From UBA1127 sp965116355 (GTDB lineage Bacteria; Chloroflexota; Dehalococcoidia; Lucifugimonadales; UBA1127), in assembly GCA_965116355.1 (NCBI GenBank), contig OZ220679.1, positions 992,001-1,056,000 on the forward strand: DNA of 64,000 bases. Reading direction: 5' to 3'. Under the pieces are notes generated by a model. It worked only from the letters and a program-made list of their open reading frames with translations, searched no databases and was not told where the DNA came from. Below are positions 7,724 to 15,861 of the stretch, piece after piece. Within the stretch, counting starts at the first letter, position 1. The number at the start of each line of letters is the position of its first letter. Both the position numbers and the translations under genes were made by a program.

Positions 7724-8650
7724 CTAGTGCTCCTCCCCACCCTCGTGGGGCGCGACGGCGATGGCCGCGAAGACCACGGTCAGCGCGGCGAAAATCACTC
7801 CCTGGATCAGGCCCACCATCAGCTCCAGCCCGTAGAAGGGGACGGAGAAGATGAAGGTGACCAGGAAGGAGGTCACCAGCAGCAGGATCTCTCCCGCCGT
7901 CATGTTGCCGAACAACCTGAAGGTGAAGCTGACCACCCGGACCACGTGGCTGACCGCTTCCAGCACGCCGACAAAGAGGTCGATCAGCCCCGTCAGGATG
8001 CGTCCCCGCAGCAGCTGCCCAAAGCGGATGAACTCGCCCAAATAGCCGACGCCGTGCGCGCGGAAGCCCAGGTACTCCACGACGAAGAATGAGATGAGGG
8101 CCAGCGCCAGTGGCATGTTCAGGTCCGTGCCGGCGGGCCTCAGGAAGGTGGCGTAGATCTTGTCGTCCTTGATGACGCCGAAGGACTGGTAGATGGGGAT
8201 GAGCGCGAGCCAGGAGTTGAAGGCCACAAACAGGAAGATGGTGGCGGCCAGGGGGAAGATGCCGCGCCCCTTGCCGGCGCCCATGACGCTCTCGACGAAG
8301 CCCAGCAGCGCCTCGACGATGGACTCAAGGAGGCTCTGCAGCCGCCCGGGCACCACGCTCATCCTCGCAGTGCCGCCCACGAAGAGGAGGATGAGCACCA
8401 GGGAGGTGACGACGGACGAGAGGATGGTGTTGGTGATGACAAAGTCAAAGCCGCCCTCTTTGAGCTCATGCCCGGGTTCGCTGCCCAGGATCTCCTGAGG
8501 CGCCAGGTGCACGCCGGGGGTGGGGAGAAAGCTCTCCCGGTCAAAAAAAGCGGCGCCAATGGCGCCGGTGATGAATCCCGCTAATCCCAATGCCAAGACG
8601 GCCAGTGCAACCAGGACCAGTATCCCTTTGGCGCTTCCGGAAATGGCCAC
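7724..8650 (-). CDS. atpB: ATP synthase Fo subunit a
   Basis: A 308-residue polytopic protein forming the proton half-channels. The essential stator arginine lies near residue 245 in SFTFRLFGNMTAGE. An N-terminal helix precedes a periplasmic or outer segment of about 45 residues (FFDRESFLPTPGVHLAPQEI) before the core helices. Length is a little above the usual 240-290. It starts 5 bases after the upstream atpI-like gene. Confidence 0.94.
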   Translation of the reverse strand: MAISGSAKGILVLVALAVLALGLAGFITGAIGAAFFDRESFLPTPGVHLAPQEILGSEPGHELKEGGFDFVITNTILSSVVTSLVLILLFVGGTARMSVVPGRLQSLLESIVEALLGFVESVMGAGKGRGIFPLAATIFLFVAFNSWLALIPIYQSFGVIKDDKIYATFLRPAGTDLNMPLALALISFFVVEYLGFRAHGVGYLGEFIRFGQLLRGRILTGLIDLFVGVLEAVSHVVRVVSFTFRLFGNMTAGEILLLVTSFLVTFIFSVPFYGLELMVGLIQGVIFAALTVVFAAIAVAPHEGGEEH

Positions 8651-8655
8651 GCTGA

Positions 8656-8883
8656 CTATTCCCCCTCGGGTCCTTTGTCGGTGTTATCCATCAGTGGCTG
8701 CACCATACGGTAGAGACCGTAAAAGGCAACCGTTGTCCCCAGCACTACGCCAACTATCGTGAACACGATGGTGGTGCCGAGCCACTTGTCCAGCCAGTAT
8801 CCGCCCACGATGCCTATCAGGATGGACGCGGCGACATACCACCCGACCCCCATGAGACGCAGAGCGAGAGCCCACGTTGGCAT
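8656..8883 (-). CDS. atpI: AtpI-like (ATPase gene 1 family) membrane protein
   Basis: A 75-residue protein with two membrane helices (VGWYVAASILIGIVGGYWL and TTIVFTIVGVVLGTTVAFYGLY) and a charged end, the pattern of the small protein that heads many atp operons and aids c-ring assembly or Mg2+ handling. I place the start at ATG 8883: an AGGTGG binding site lies 5 bases ahead and overlaps the upstream TTG (8895), which is therefore a poor start. It is the first gene of the operon, about 20 bases from the predicted transcription start. Confidence 0.85.
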   Translation of the reverse strand: MPTWALALRLMGVGWYVAASILIGIVGGYWLDKWLGTTIVFTIVGVVLGTTVAFYGLYRMVQPLMDNTDKGPEGE

Positions 8884-8908
8884 ACGCCACCTCAAAGAAG
8901 TCTGGTGA

Positions 8909-8938
8909 ATCTTATCACTACCGCTCGCGACGCGTCAA
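8909..8938 (-). promoter_or_regulatory. Promoter of the ATP synthase operon
   Basis: On the minus strand TTGACG (8938-8933), an 18-base spacer and TAAGAT (8914-8909). The transcript would begin near 8902, about 20 bases before the atpI ATG. Confidence 0.8.
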
Positions 8939-8991
8939 ACCTCCGGACGCGTGTTCTCTCGTCCCTGGTCCGAGCCGTCGCCGCAAAGCAG

Positions 8992-9015
8992 AAAGAGGCC
9001 CCGCGGGGCCTCTTT
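8992..9015. terminator. Perfect palindrome, terminator after the nuclease-domain gene
   Basis: A 24-base perfect inverted repeat: arms AAAGAGGCCCCG and its complement, so the RNA stem ends in UUU on either strand. It lies 24 bases past the stop of the minus-strand gene at 9039 and upstream of the ATP synthase promoter. Confidence 0.8.
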
Positions 9016-9038
9016 CCAGTCACGTGCCAGGTCAGGCG

Positions 9039-9590
9039 TTAGCCATTGGGGCCCTTGTCCAGGTCCCCGAGATCGAGGCCCTCGACGAAGTCCGCGAAGG
9101 CGGACATGCCGCGCAGCTCGTCCTCGCCCGGAGGCGCCGCGGGGTCGTCACCGGCAGCGTCGCCCGCCTTGGCTTCCTCGTCGAGCTGCACACCGGCCTT
9201 GCTCAGGACGCCCTCGTCGACAAAGATCGGGACGCCTGTGCGGACCGCAAGCGCGAGAGCGTCGCTGGGGCGGGAGTCGACCTCTTTGCTGTGGCCGTTG
9301 GTGTTGTCGCCGTACTCCAGGATGATCTTGGCGTAGAAGGTGTCGTTCTGCAGGTCGCTGACGACCACCTGCTTCACCACGCCGCCCATGGCGTCGATGA
9401 CGTTGCCGAGGAGGTCGTGGGTGAGGGGCCGAGGGACCTTGACCTCCTGCAGCTTCACGGCAATGGCGTCCGCTTCAAACTGCCCAATCCAGATGGGGAG
9501 GTACCGGTCCGCCTCTTTCTCCTTCAGGATGACCACGCGCTGATAATTCATCGGGCTGAGGCGGATGCTGTCGATGTACATCTCCGGCAT
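9039..9590 (-). CDS. Bifunctional nuclease (BFN/DUF151) domain protein
   Basis: A 183-residue protein with a BFN/DUF151 domain in residues about 1-125: MYIDSIRLSPMNYQRVVILKE, then YLPIWIGQFEADAI, PLTHDLLGNVIDAMGG and the RPSDALALAVRTGVPIFV signature. Members have been reported as nucleases, but the biochemical role in most bacteria is uncertain. The C-terminal 50 residues are acidic and Gly/Ala-rich, probably flexible. The start at 9590 is chosen over an upstream in-frame codon at 9641 because GGGGGTGGG sits just ahead and the domain begins at once. It is transcribed alone from its own strong promoter. Confidence 0.85.
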   Translation of the reverse strand: MPEMYIDSIRLSPMNYQRVVILKEKEADRYLPIWIGQFEADAIAVKLQEVKVPRPLTHDLLGNVIDAMGGVVKQVVVSDLQNDTFYAKIILEYGDNTNGHSKEVDSRPSDALALAVRTGVPIFVDEGVLSKAGVQLDEEAKAGDAAGDDPAAPPGEDELRGMSAFADFVEGLDLGDLDKGPNG

Positions 9591-9643
9591 AGTTCCCACC
9601 CCCTTCCGCCAAACTAGCTTCCAGTAGGGAAGTCTATTCAAAG

Positions 9644-9673
9644 ATTGTATGTCTCAGCTATGAAAGGTGTCAA
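9644..9673 (-). promoter_or_regulatory. Near-consensus promoter of the BFN-domain gene
   Basis: Minus strand TTGACA (9673-9668), 18 bases, TACAAT (9649-9644), which gives a leader of about 45 bases. The -35 is consensus and the -10 is one base off. Confidence 0.85.
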
Positions 9674-9750
9674 TGAAAGTCACATTTGGCCAAAGCTGCA
9701 ACTGTTTCACCGGAGTTGGGGTGCGCCCAATCACGATAGCCCGGCATGCG

Positions 9751-9788
9751 AAAGGTCCGCCCGCCGGGGCCGAGCGGCGGGCGGACCT
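9751..9788 (-). terminator. Terminator hairpin of the ribosomal protein cluster
   Basis: A 14-bp perfect stem (AGGTCCGCCCGCCG at 9753-9766 with its complement at 9775-9788), 8-base loop, followed on the minus strand by only three T residues. It lies 26 bases after the rpsI stop and marks the end of the long cluster. Confidence 0.8.
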
Positions 9789-9813
9789 GCGTGTTTCAGT
9801 TCGTTGAAGCGAG

Positions 9814-10233
9814 CTACCGCTTGGTGTACTGGGGAGCGCGGCGTGCCCGCTTGAGGCCGTACTTCTTGCGCTCCTTGATGCGGGCGTCGCGGGTCAGCAT
9901 GCCGTGGCTCCGCAGGAGCGGCTTCAGGTTCGGGTCGAAGGCGAGCAGGCCGCGGGCGATGCCGTGCCGCAGTGCGTCGCCCCAGGCAGCGAGGCCACCG
10001 CCGTGGCACTTGGCCACGACCGTGAACTTGCCCAGGTTGTCCGTCACCTGCAGGGGCTCGATCGCAGCTGACTGCCAAGTCACCCAAGGCAGCGCCTGCT
10101 CCAGCGAGCGGCCGTTGACCACAACTTCGCCGCCGCCGGGGTAGAGGCGCACCTGGGCCACCGCGCTCTTGCGCTTGCCGGTGCCGTAGTAGTATCGCTG
10201 GTCGCTCGATGCCTGTGCCGGGCGTGTCGTCAT
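9814..10233 (-). CDS. rpsI: 30S ribosomal protein S9 (uS9)
   Basis: A 139-residue protein, slightly longer than usual through about 12 extra N-terminal residues before the conserved YYGTGKRKSAVAQVRL. The C-terminal arm that reaches the P-site tRNA ends in the typical basic tail (RRAPQYTKR). It follows rplM by 21 bases, the usual rplM-rpsI pair. Confidence 0.96.
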   Translation of the reverse strand: MTTRPAQASSDQRYYYGTGKRKSAVAQVRLYPGGGEVVVNGRSLEQALPWVTWQSAAIEPLQVTDNLGKFTVVAKCHGGGLAAWGDALRHGIARGLLAFDPNLKPLLRSHGMLTRDARIKERKKYGLKRARRAPQYTKR

Positions 10234-10254
10234 GTCGAACCCTTCCTTGTCTTG

Positions 10255-10728
10255 CTACGCTTCCTCACCGGGCGCGGGGACGTCCGGGGCGTACCCGGTT
10301 ATCTGCGCCTGGTGGGGGTGGTCCGGCCCGGGATACACCTTCATGCGCTTCAGCATGTGCCGGCCCATTGTCGTCTTGGGTAGCATCCCCCACACGGCCT
10401 GCTCGATCACCTTGTTGGGCCGCCGCTCCAGCATCTTGTTCATTGGCACGCTTCTGAGGCCGCCCTGGTAACCGCTGTGCCAGTTGTAGACCTTCTGCTC
10501 GCGCTTGTTGCCGGTGGTGTGCACGCTGGCCGAGTTCACCACCACGACGAAGTCTCCCGTGTTGATGTTCGCGGTGTAGGTGGGCCGGTGCTTTCCCTGC
10601 AGGATAGTCGCGATCTGCACGGCCAAGCGTCCCAGCGGCGTCTTCGACGCGTCGAACAGGTGCCACCGCGGGCTCAACTCTGAAGGCTTCGCGACGTATG
10701 TGCGTGTCCGTTTTACACTTGTTGCCAT
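10255..10728 (-). CDS. rplM: 50S ribosomal protein L13 (uL13)
   Basis: A 157-residue L13. Conserved blocks are WHLFDASKTPLGRLAVQIA, YTANINTGDFVVVVNS and MLPKTTMGRHMLKRMKVYPG. The start overlaps the 3' end of truA by 16 bases, so translation is likely coupled. Confidence 0.96.
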   Translation of the reverse strand: MATSVKRTRTYVAKPSELSPRWHLFDASKTPLGRLAVQIATILQGKHRPTYTANINTGDFVVVVNSASVHTTGNKREQKVYNWHSGYQGGLRSVPMNKMLERRPNKVIEQAVWGMLPKTTMGRHMLKRMKVYPGPDHPHQAQITGYAPDVPAPGEEA

Positions 10729-11573
10729 GGCGGTCCCCCCTGGTCCGGGCTGGAAGCCACGGGCCAGGGCCCTCCTCTCTCTCGCAGCCCGTCCGGGCCG
10801 CTGATGTCCAGTTTTCCCTTCGGATAGACTATGTGCATCAGGTAGAGGCCGTGCGCCGGAAGCGCCGGGCCTCCGCCTCCCCTCTCCGTACCGTCCAGCA
10901 GGGCGGGCATCGCTGCCTCATTCACCCTTCCCTGTCCAACGCGCACCAGCGTGCCGGCAATACGCCTGGCCTGCTGCGGCAGAAAGGCGTTGGCGGTCAT
11001 GTCTATGCCCATCAACGGCCCCTGCCGCCACACCTCCACGCCGAAGACCTCTCGAACGGTGTCGTGGAGCCTCGACTTGGCCACGCCGCAGAAGGCGCGG
11101 AAGTCGCGGACGCCACGAAACGCTTCGGAGGCGCGAGACATCACCTCAAGGTCCAACTCCTGACGGAGGTGGAAGGCGAATCGCGCCCACAGAGCCGACG
11201 GCTCCCGCTGGTTCAGTACCAGGTACCGGTACGTCCTTCGCCGGGCGTCGCGCCTCGGGTCGAAGTCCAACCCGACCTCCGCGCCGGCTACCACGCGGAT
11301 GTCCGGCGGCAGGGCTCCGTTGAGCGCCCTTGGGTACGTGCTTGCCGCATAGCCCGCGTCGGTCGTGAAGGCCACCACCTGTCCCCAGGCGTGTGCGCCC
11401 CGGTCTGTACGGCCCGCGCCGTGTGTCTTAACGTGCTCGCCCAGGAGCTCGTGGAGCGCTTGCTCCAACTCGCCCTGGACAGTCGGCCCAGACGACTGTG
11501 CCTGAAACCCCCGGTACCCGGTGCCCTCGTACTCAACGATGAGTGCGATGCGGTGACGGGATCCCGAGGTCAA
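10713..11573 (-). CDS. truA: tRNA pseudouridine(38-40) synthase TruA
   Basis: A 286-residue TruA. The catalytic aspartate is Asp57 in GAGRTDRGAHAWG; IALIVEYEGTGYRGFQ opens the domain and FLPQQARRIAGTLVRVGQG (residues about 190-210) is the C-terminal family signature. It isomerises U38-U40 in the tRNA anticodon arm. Its position between rplQ and rplM is common in Gram-positive-type clusters. Confidence 0.95.
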   Translation of the reverse strand: MTSGSRHRIALIVEYEGTGYRGFQAQSSGPTVQGELEQALHELLGEHVKTHGAGRTDRGAHAWGQVVAFTTDAGYAASTYPRALNGALPPDIRVVAGAEVGLDFDPRRDARRRTYRYLVLNQREPSALWARFAFHLRQELDLEVMSRASEAFRGVRDFRAFCGVAKSRLHDTVREVFGVEVWRQGPLMGIDMTANAFLPQQARRIAGTLVRVGQGRVNEAAMPALLDGTERGGGGPALPAHGLYLMHIVYPKGKLDISGPDGLRERGGPWPVASSPDQGGPPWQQV

Positions 11574-11591
11574 CCCTGCCTACCTTCCCCG

Positions 11592-11987
11592 CTAGACAAG
11601 CTCAATGAGGGCGATAGGTGCGGCGTCCCCCTTGCGAAAGCCCAGCTTCATGATGCGGGTGTAACCGCCCGGCCGCTCCTTGTACTTGGGAGCGAGCTCA
11701 TCGAAGAGCTTTCTGATGACCTGGTTATCCTGCACGAAGGCGTACGCCATCCTGCGGCAGTGCACGGCTCGCGCCCGGTTCTCGGGCGTGTCGCCGTCGT
11801 CCATGGCCCTTGCGGCGCGGCAACCCCACGCGATGAAGCGCTCGGCCACCGGGCGCAGCGCCTTAGCCCGCGCCTCCGTCGTCTTGATGCGGCCGTGCAG
11901 GATGAGGGAACGCGCGAGCCCCTTGTAGAGCGCCTTGCGCTGCCCGGTGTTCCTGCCCAGCTTGTGGATGCCGATGTTATGACGCAT
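11592..11987 (-). CDS. rplQ: 50S ribosomal protein L17 (bL17)
   Basis: A 131-residue L17 beginning MRHNIGIHKLGRNTGQRKALYK, with the end RPGGYTRIMKLGFRKGDAAPIALIELV. It begins 5 bases after rpoA stops. Confidence 0.96.
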   Translation of the reverse strand: MRHNIGIHKLGRNTGQRKALYKGLARSLILHGRIKTTEARAKALRPVAERFIAWGCRAARAMDDGDTPENRARAVHCRRMAYAFVQDNQVIRKLFDELAPKYKERPGGYTRIMKLGFRKGDAAPIALIELV

Positions 11988-11992
11988 GGCCC

Positions 11993-13093
11993 TTAGGTCT
12001 CCTTGGGATTGTCGTCGAGGTCGTCATCGTCCTCGTCATCTTCGTCGTCGTCATCCTCATCCGGCGGCGCCTCATCTTCGACCACCGCGACCGCGGTCGC
12101 GGCCTCCTCAGCACTCTTCGACCAAGCGCTGTCCGGCAGCGGCAGGTTGTTGTCCTCCAGCCGCGCCCGAAGCTCCTCGAGGGACTTTTCGCCGAAGTTG
12201 CGAATCTTCAGGAGCTCCTCCGCCGTCCGCTCCAGAACCTCGCCCACCTTGTTGATCCCGGCGCGCTTGAGGCAGTTCAGGGTGCGGGAAGAGAGCTCGA
12301 GTTTCTCGACCGTGATGTTGTAGATCTCGGCTGGTATACCGGCGCCCGGGCCCGACTCACCGCCGGACTCCAGCCCAGCGCCGATGAGCAGGGCGCTGTG
12401 GTCCATGAGCACCTTGGCGGCGGTGTGCACCGCGTCCAGGGGAGAGATCGTCCGGTCCGTCCAGACTTCCAGCACCAGCCGCTCATAGTCGGTCACCTGG
12501 CCGACGCGGGTGTGCTCAACCGCAAAGTTGACCTTGCGGACGGGGCTGAAGATGGCGTCGACCGGCAGCGTGCCGATGGAGTAACCGACGGCCTGCTGGG
12601 CGGGCTCGTAGCCGGTGCCCTTCTCCACGTTGAACTCCATGTTCAGGGTGCCCTCGTCCGAGTCCAGCGTGGCCAGATGCAGCTCCGGATTGACGATCTC
12701 GAAGTCGGCCGGGGCGACGATGTCGCCGGCATAGACTTCGCCCGGGCCGCGGGCTTCAAGGCGGAGACGGCCGGGCCGTTCCGTGTGGGCACGCAGCCGG
12801 ATCGTCTTGACGCGCTGGATGACCTCCATCACCTCCTCCTTCATGTGGGGGAGGGTGGAGTACTCGTGGAGCACCCCGTCGATGCGGACCCACGTGACGG
12901 CGGCGCCCGGAATGGAGCTCAGCAGCACGCGGCGCAGAGGGTTGCCCAGCGTCGTCGCAAAGCCGCGCTCCAGGGGTTCCAACGTGAACTTGCCGTAGGT
13001 CTCGTCAAGCTCCAGGGTCTTGACCTCCGGCTTGGGAACAGCCGGCCCAGGCTGAACGTCCTGGGCCGGGCCTATCATGACGAATGACTCCAA
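11993..13093 (-). CDS. rpoA: RNA polymerase subunit alpha
   Basis: A 366-residue alpha subunit. The N-terminal dimerisation domain (residues about 25-260) holds FATTLGNPLRRVLLSSIPGAAVTWVRIDGV; the C-terminal domain that contacts UP elements and activators holds LNCLKRAGINKVGEVL and IRNFGEKSLEEL. After it comes an unusual acidic tail of about 35 residues, nearly all Asp/Glu (for example DEDDDDEDDEDDDD). Typical alpha subunits end near residue 315-330, so the tail is an extension. The first about 20 residues are also longer than usual. Confidence 0.95.
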   Translation of the reverse strand: MESFVMIGPAQDVQPGPAVPKPEVKTLELDETYGKFTLEPLERGFATTLGNPLRRVLLSSIPGAAVTWVRIDGVLHEYSTLPHMKEEVMEVIQRVKTIRLRAHTERPGRLRLEARGPGEVYAGDIVAPADFEIVNPELHLATLDSDEGTLNMEFNVEKGTGYEPAQQAVGYSIGTLPVDAIFSPVRKVNFAVEHTRVGQVTDYERLVLEVWTDRTISPLDAVHTAAKVLMDHSALLIGAGLESGGESGPGAGIPAEIYNITVEKLELSSRTLNCLKRAGINKVGEVLERTAEELLKIRNFGEKSLEELRARLEDNNLPLPDSAWSKSAEEAATAVAVVEDEAPPDEDDDDEDDEDDDDLDDNPKET

Positions 13094-13137
13094 TGTAGCT
13101 GCTCCTCGTTCAATACAGATCTGATGCTTCGCCCGCG

Positions 13138-13764
13138 CTAGCGGGAGTAGAACTCCACGATGAGCCGCGTGTCCACGGCTGTGTCGATGTCGCCCTCCTC
13201 CGGGAGATTGGCGACGCGACCCTTCATGTTGTCGGCGTCCAGCTCCAACCAGCGGGGAATGGTCCTCTTGGGAATGCCTTCCTTGACGGCCTTGGCAAAG
13301 TCCCGCTCCATGCTGGAGTCCTTCCAGCCGACCTCATCGCCCGCCTTCACGACGAAGGAGGGGATGTCCACCTTCCGGCCGTTCACCGTGTAGTGGCCGT
13401 GCAGGACCATCTGCCGGGCCTGGGCGCGAGAGTCGGAGAAGTTCAGCCTGTAGACCACGTTGTCCAACCGGCGCTCCAGGAGCTGCAAAAGGTATTGGCC
13501 GGTGATGCCGGGGCGCTTCTGTGCCTGCACCACGTTGCGCAGGAACTGGTGCTCGCGGAGGCCGTAGGTGTAGCGCAGCTTCTGCTTCTCCCGCAGCCGG
13601 ACGGCGTAGTCCGACGGGCGGCGCCGGGAAGGCCGGGACGCGCCGGGAGTGTTCCGGCGCTTCTCGATGGCGCAGCGAGGAGTGTAGCAGCGCTCCCCCT
13701 TCAGGTAGAGTTTCTCGCCCACCTGCCGGCACTGCCGGCAAACCGGTCCGGTATACCGTCCCAT
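13138..13764 (-). CDS. rpsD: 30S ribosomal protein S4 (uS4), zinc-binding form
   Basis: A 208-residue S4 from ATG 13764, which has AGGAGAG 5 bases ahead; an upstream in-frame start at 13803 would add 13 non-conserved residues. The N-terminus has a full CxxC...C...C zinc set (CRQCRQVGEKLYLKGERCYTPRC split over residues 8-30), the C+ form. The S4 RNA-binding domain (ERRLDNVVYRLNFSDSRAQARQ) follows. S4 is a primary binder of 16S rRNA. Confidence 0.95.
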   Translation of the reverse strand: MGRYTGPVCRQCRQVGEKLYLKGERCYTPRCAIEKRRNTPGASRPSRRRPSDYAVRLREKQKLRYTYGLREHQFLRNVVQAQKRPGITGQYLLQLLERRLDNVVYRLNFSDSRAQARQMVLHGHYTVNGRKVDIPSFVVKAGDEVGWKDSSMERDFAKAVKEGIPKRTIPRWLELDADNMKGRVANLPEEGDIDTAVDTRLIVEFYSR

Positions 13765-13772
13765 ATGCTCTC

Positions 13773-14156
13773 CTATACTCGGCGCTTCTTTGGCGGACGG
13801 CACCCGTTGTGCGGCGTTGGCGTCACGTCCCGAATGCCGGAAATCATCAGTCCCGCACCCTGCAGGGAGCGGATGGCCGCCTCACGGCCGGGGCCCGGGC
13901 CCTTGAGGTAGACCTCGACGCGCCGGAGGCCGTGCTCCATGCTCTTGCGCGCGGCGATCTCGGCGGCGCGGCCGGCGGCGAAGGCGGTGCCCTTGCGCGA
14001 GCCCTTGTAGCCGGCGGTGCCCGCCGTGCCCCACGCCAAGACAGCGCCCTGCGTGTCCGTCAGGGTCACCAGCGTATTGTTGAACGTCGCCTTGATGTAG
14101 GCCCTCCCTACCGGGACGGACTTACGTTCCCTGCGACGCATTCCCCTTCTGGCCAT
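13773..14156 (-). CDS. rpsK: 30S ribosomal protein S11 (uS11)
   Basis: A 127-residue S11, with KATFNNTLVTLTDTQGAVLAW and the Gly/Pro-rich platform sequence RVEVYLKGPGPGREAAIRSL, ending in the basic RPPKKRRV. It is 8 bases upstream of rpsD. Confidence 0.96.
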   Translation of the reverse strand: MARRGMRRRERKSVPVGRAYIKATFNNTLVTLTDTQGAVLAWGTAGTAGYKGSRKGTAFAAGRAAEIAARKSMEHGLRRVEVYLKGPGPGREAAIRSLQGAGLMISGIRDVTPTPHNGCRPPKKRRV

Positions 14157-14218
14157 GGGCCTCCTTTACCCGCAGCGCGTCCAGGCGCCGTCAAACAGGC
14201 CTGAACTCGCCTGAAGCT

Positions 14219-14602
14219 CTACTTCTTCGCGCTGGCGCGGCGGCGTCCTGCCACCGTCTTCTTGGGACCCTTTCGAGTCCGGGCGTTGGTCCGCGAGCGC
14301 TGGCCGTTGACCGGCAGGCCGCGCACGTGCCGAATGCCCTGGAAGCTGCGTATCTCGATCTTCCGGCGGATGTTCATCTGCACCTCGCGGCGCAGGTCAC
14401 CCTCGACCTTGTACTGGCGGTCGACCACCTCGCGAATGCGGGAGAGCTGGTCCTCGGCCAGGTCCCGGACGCGCGGGTTGTCCTCGACGTTGGCCTCGGC
14501 CGCAATCTCCTTGGCGCGCGTCGCGCCAATGCCGTAGATGCTGCGCAACGCGATCTCCAGCCGCTTGTGGTCTGGTATGTTGACGCCCGACACCAGTGCC
14601 AT
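14219..14602 (-). CDS. rpsM: 30S ribosomal protein S13 (uS13)
   Basis: A 127-residue S13. The start is GVNIPDHKRLEIALRSIYGIG; the tRNA-contacting C-terminal extension (RGLPVNGQRSRTNARTRKGPKK) is complete. A 62-base gap separates it from rpsK. Confidence 0.96.
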   Translation of the reverse strand: MALVSGVNIPDHKRLEIALRSIYGIGATRAKEIAAEANVEDNPRVRDLAEDQLSRIREVVDRQYKVEGDLRREVQMNIRRKIEIRSFQGIRHVRGLPVNGQRSRTNARTRKGPKKTVAGRRRASAKK

Positions 14603-14623
14603 GGAACCCTCCTGCCTCAGGCT

Positions 14624-14737
14624 CTAGCCCTGACGCTGCTTGTGGCGCTTGTTGATGCAGATGATGCGCACCACGCCCTTGCGCTTGATGACCTTGCAGT
14701 GCTCGCACCGCCGCTTTACCGATGGCTGGACCTGCAT
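14624..14737 (-). CDS. rpmJ: 50S ribosomal protein L36 (bL36), zinc form
   Basis: A 37-residue gene found between infA and rpsM, the standard place. It begins MQVQPSVKRRCEHCKVIKRK and the four zinc ligands are Cys11, Cys14, Cys27 and His32. ATG at 14737, TAG at 14624. Length and spacing are exactly those of L36. Confidence 0.95.
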   Translation of the reverse strand: MQVQPSVKRRCEHCKVIKRKGVVRIICINKRHKQRQG

Positions 14738-14760
14738 GTTGACTCCTTGTCCCGCTCCGC

Positions 14761-14979
14761 CTACCGGAACCGGTACGTTACCCGCCCCCGACTGAGGTCA
14801 TAGGGGGAGAGCTCCACCAGCACACGGTCTCCAGGGAGGATCCTGATATAGTGCATCCGAATCCTGCCGGAGGCGTGGGCCAGCACCTCATGTTCATTTG
14901 CCAGCTTCACACGGAACACAGCGTTGGGGAGCGCCTCCTCAACCGTTCCTTCTACCTCAATGGACTCTTTCTTTGGCAT
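14761..14979 (-). CDS. infA: Translation initiation factor IF-1
   Basis: A 72-residue S1-like OB-fold protein: MPKKESIEVEGTVEEALPNA, then HASGRIRMHYIRILPGDRVLVELSPYDL and GRVTYRF. It binds the ribosomal A site during initiation. It lies between map and rpmJ as in many bacteria. Confidence 0.97.
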   Translation of the reverse strand: MPKKESIEVEGTVEEALPNAVFRVKLANEHEVLAHASGRIRMHYIRILPGDRVLVELSPYDLSRGRVTYRFR

Positions 14980-15006
14980 GCAATCCCTTGCCGGTTTGAC
15001 CGGCCC

Positions 15007-15783
15007 CTATTCGCGGAGACGGGTCATCACCTCGGCCCCGTCCTCGCCCACGGCCATGGTGTGCTCGAAGTGCGCCGACAGACTGCCGTCGGCGGTCACG
15101 ACCGTCCAGCCGTCCTCTAGCGTCCTCGTCCGCCAGGTGCCCACATTCAGCATGGGCTCGATGGCGATGGCCATGCCCGCCCGGAGCATCTGGCCCCGGC
15201 CGGCCACGCCGTAGTTGGGCACCTGCGGTTCCTCATGGAGCCGCCGCCCGATGCCATGCCCGACGTACTCCCGAACGACGCCGTACCCTCGGTCCTCGGC
15301 GTATCTCTGCACAGCCTCGCCTATGTCGCCCAAACGGGCCCCCGCGCGGACCTGGGCGATGGCCTCGTTCAGCGACTGCCGCGTCGCCTCGATCAGCTTC
15401 AACGCCTCGTCCGAGACCTTGCCGACGGGCAACGTCACCGCGGCATCGCCGTGCAACCCGTCGACAATGGCGCCGACGTCGCACTTCACGAGGTCGCCCT
15501 CCTTGAGCACCCGGCTGCCCGGGATGCCATGGACGATCTCCTCGTTGACTGACGTGCATATCGTGGCCGGGAATCCCATGTAGCCCAGGAAGGCCGGCTT
15601 GGCGTCGTACTTGCCGAGCTCCTGCACGGCCACGTCGTTGAGGTCCTGCGTCGTCATCCCCGGCTCGACGGCGCGCGTGATGGCGGCGATCATCCTGGCC
15701 ACCACCTGACCCGCCTGCCGCATGGCCTCAAGCTCGCGCGGCGACTTTATCGACGGGCGCCGTGACGCTTCCGGTGATTCCAC
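15007..15783 (-). CDS. map: Methionine aminopeptidase type I
   Basis: A 258-residue type I enzyme that removes N-terminal Met. Metal-binding residues are in CDVGAIVDGLHGDAAVT (two Asp), the YVGHGIGRRLHEEPQVPN His, and the two Glu in AIEPML and the C-terminal TAHFEHTM segment (here SAHFEHTMAV). The GTG start at 15783 has AGGAGAGG ahead. It lies between adk and infA. Confidence 0.96.
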   Translation of the reverse strand: MESPEASRRPSIKSPRELEAMRQAGQVVARMIAAITRAVEPGMTTQDLNDVAVQELGKYDAKPAFLGYMGFPATICTSVNEEIVHGIPGSRVLKEGDLVKCDVGAIVDGLHGDAAVTLPVGKVSDEALKLIEATRQSLNEAIAQVRAGARLGDIGEAVQRYAEDRGYGVVREYVGHGIGRRLHEEPQVPNYGVAGRGQMLRAGMAIAIEPMLNVGTWRTRTLEDGWTVVTADGSLSAHFEHTMAVGEDGAEVMTRLRE

Positions 15784-15861
15784 AGGTCTACCTCTCCTGT
15801 TGGGCCCAAAATCCTATTGTACCCATTTGGCCCGTATCTTGCACCTGCGCGCGCTTCGCCG

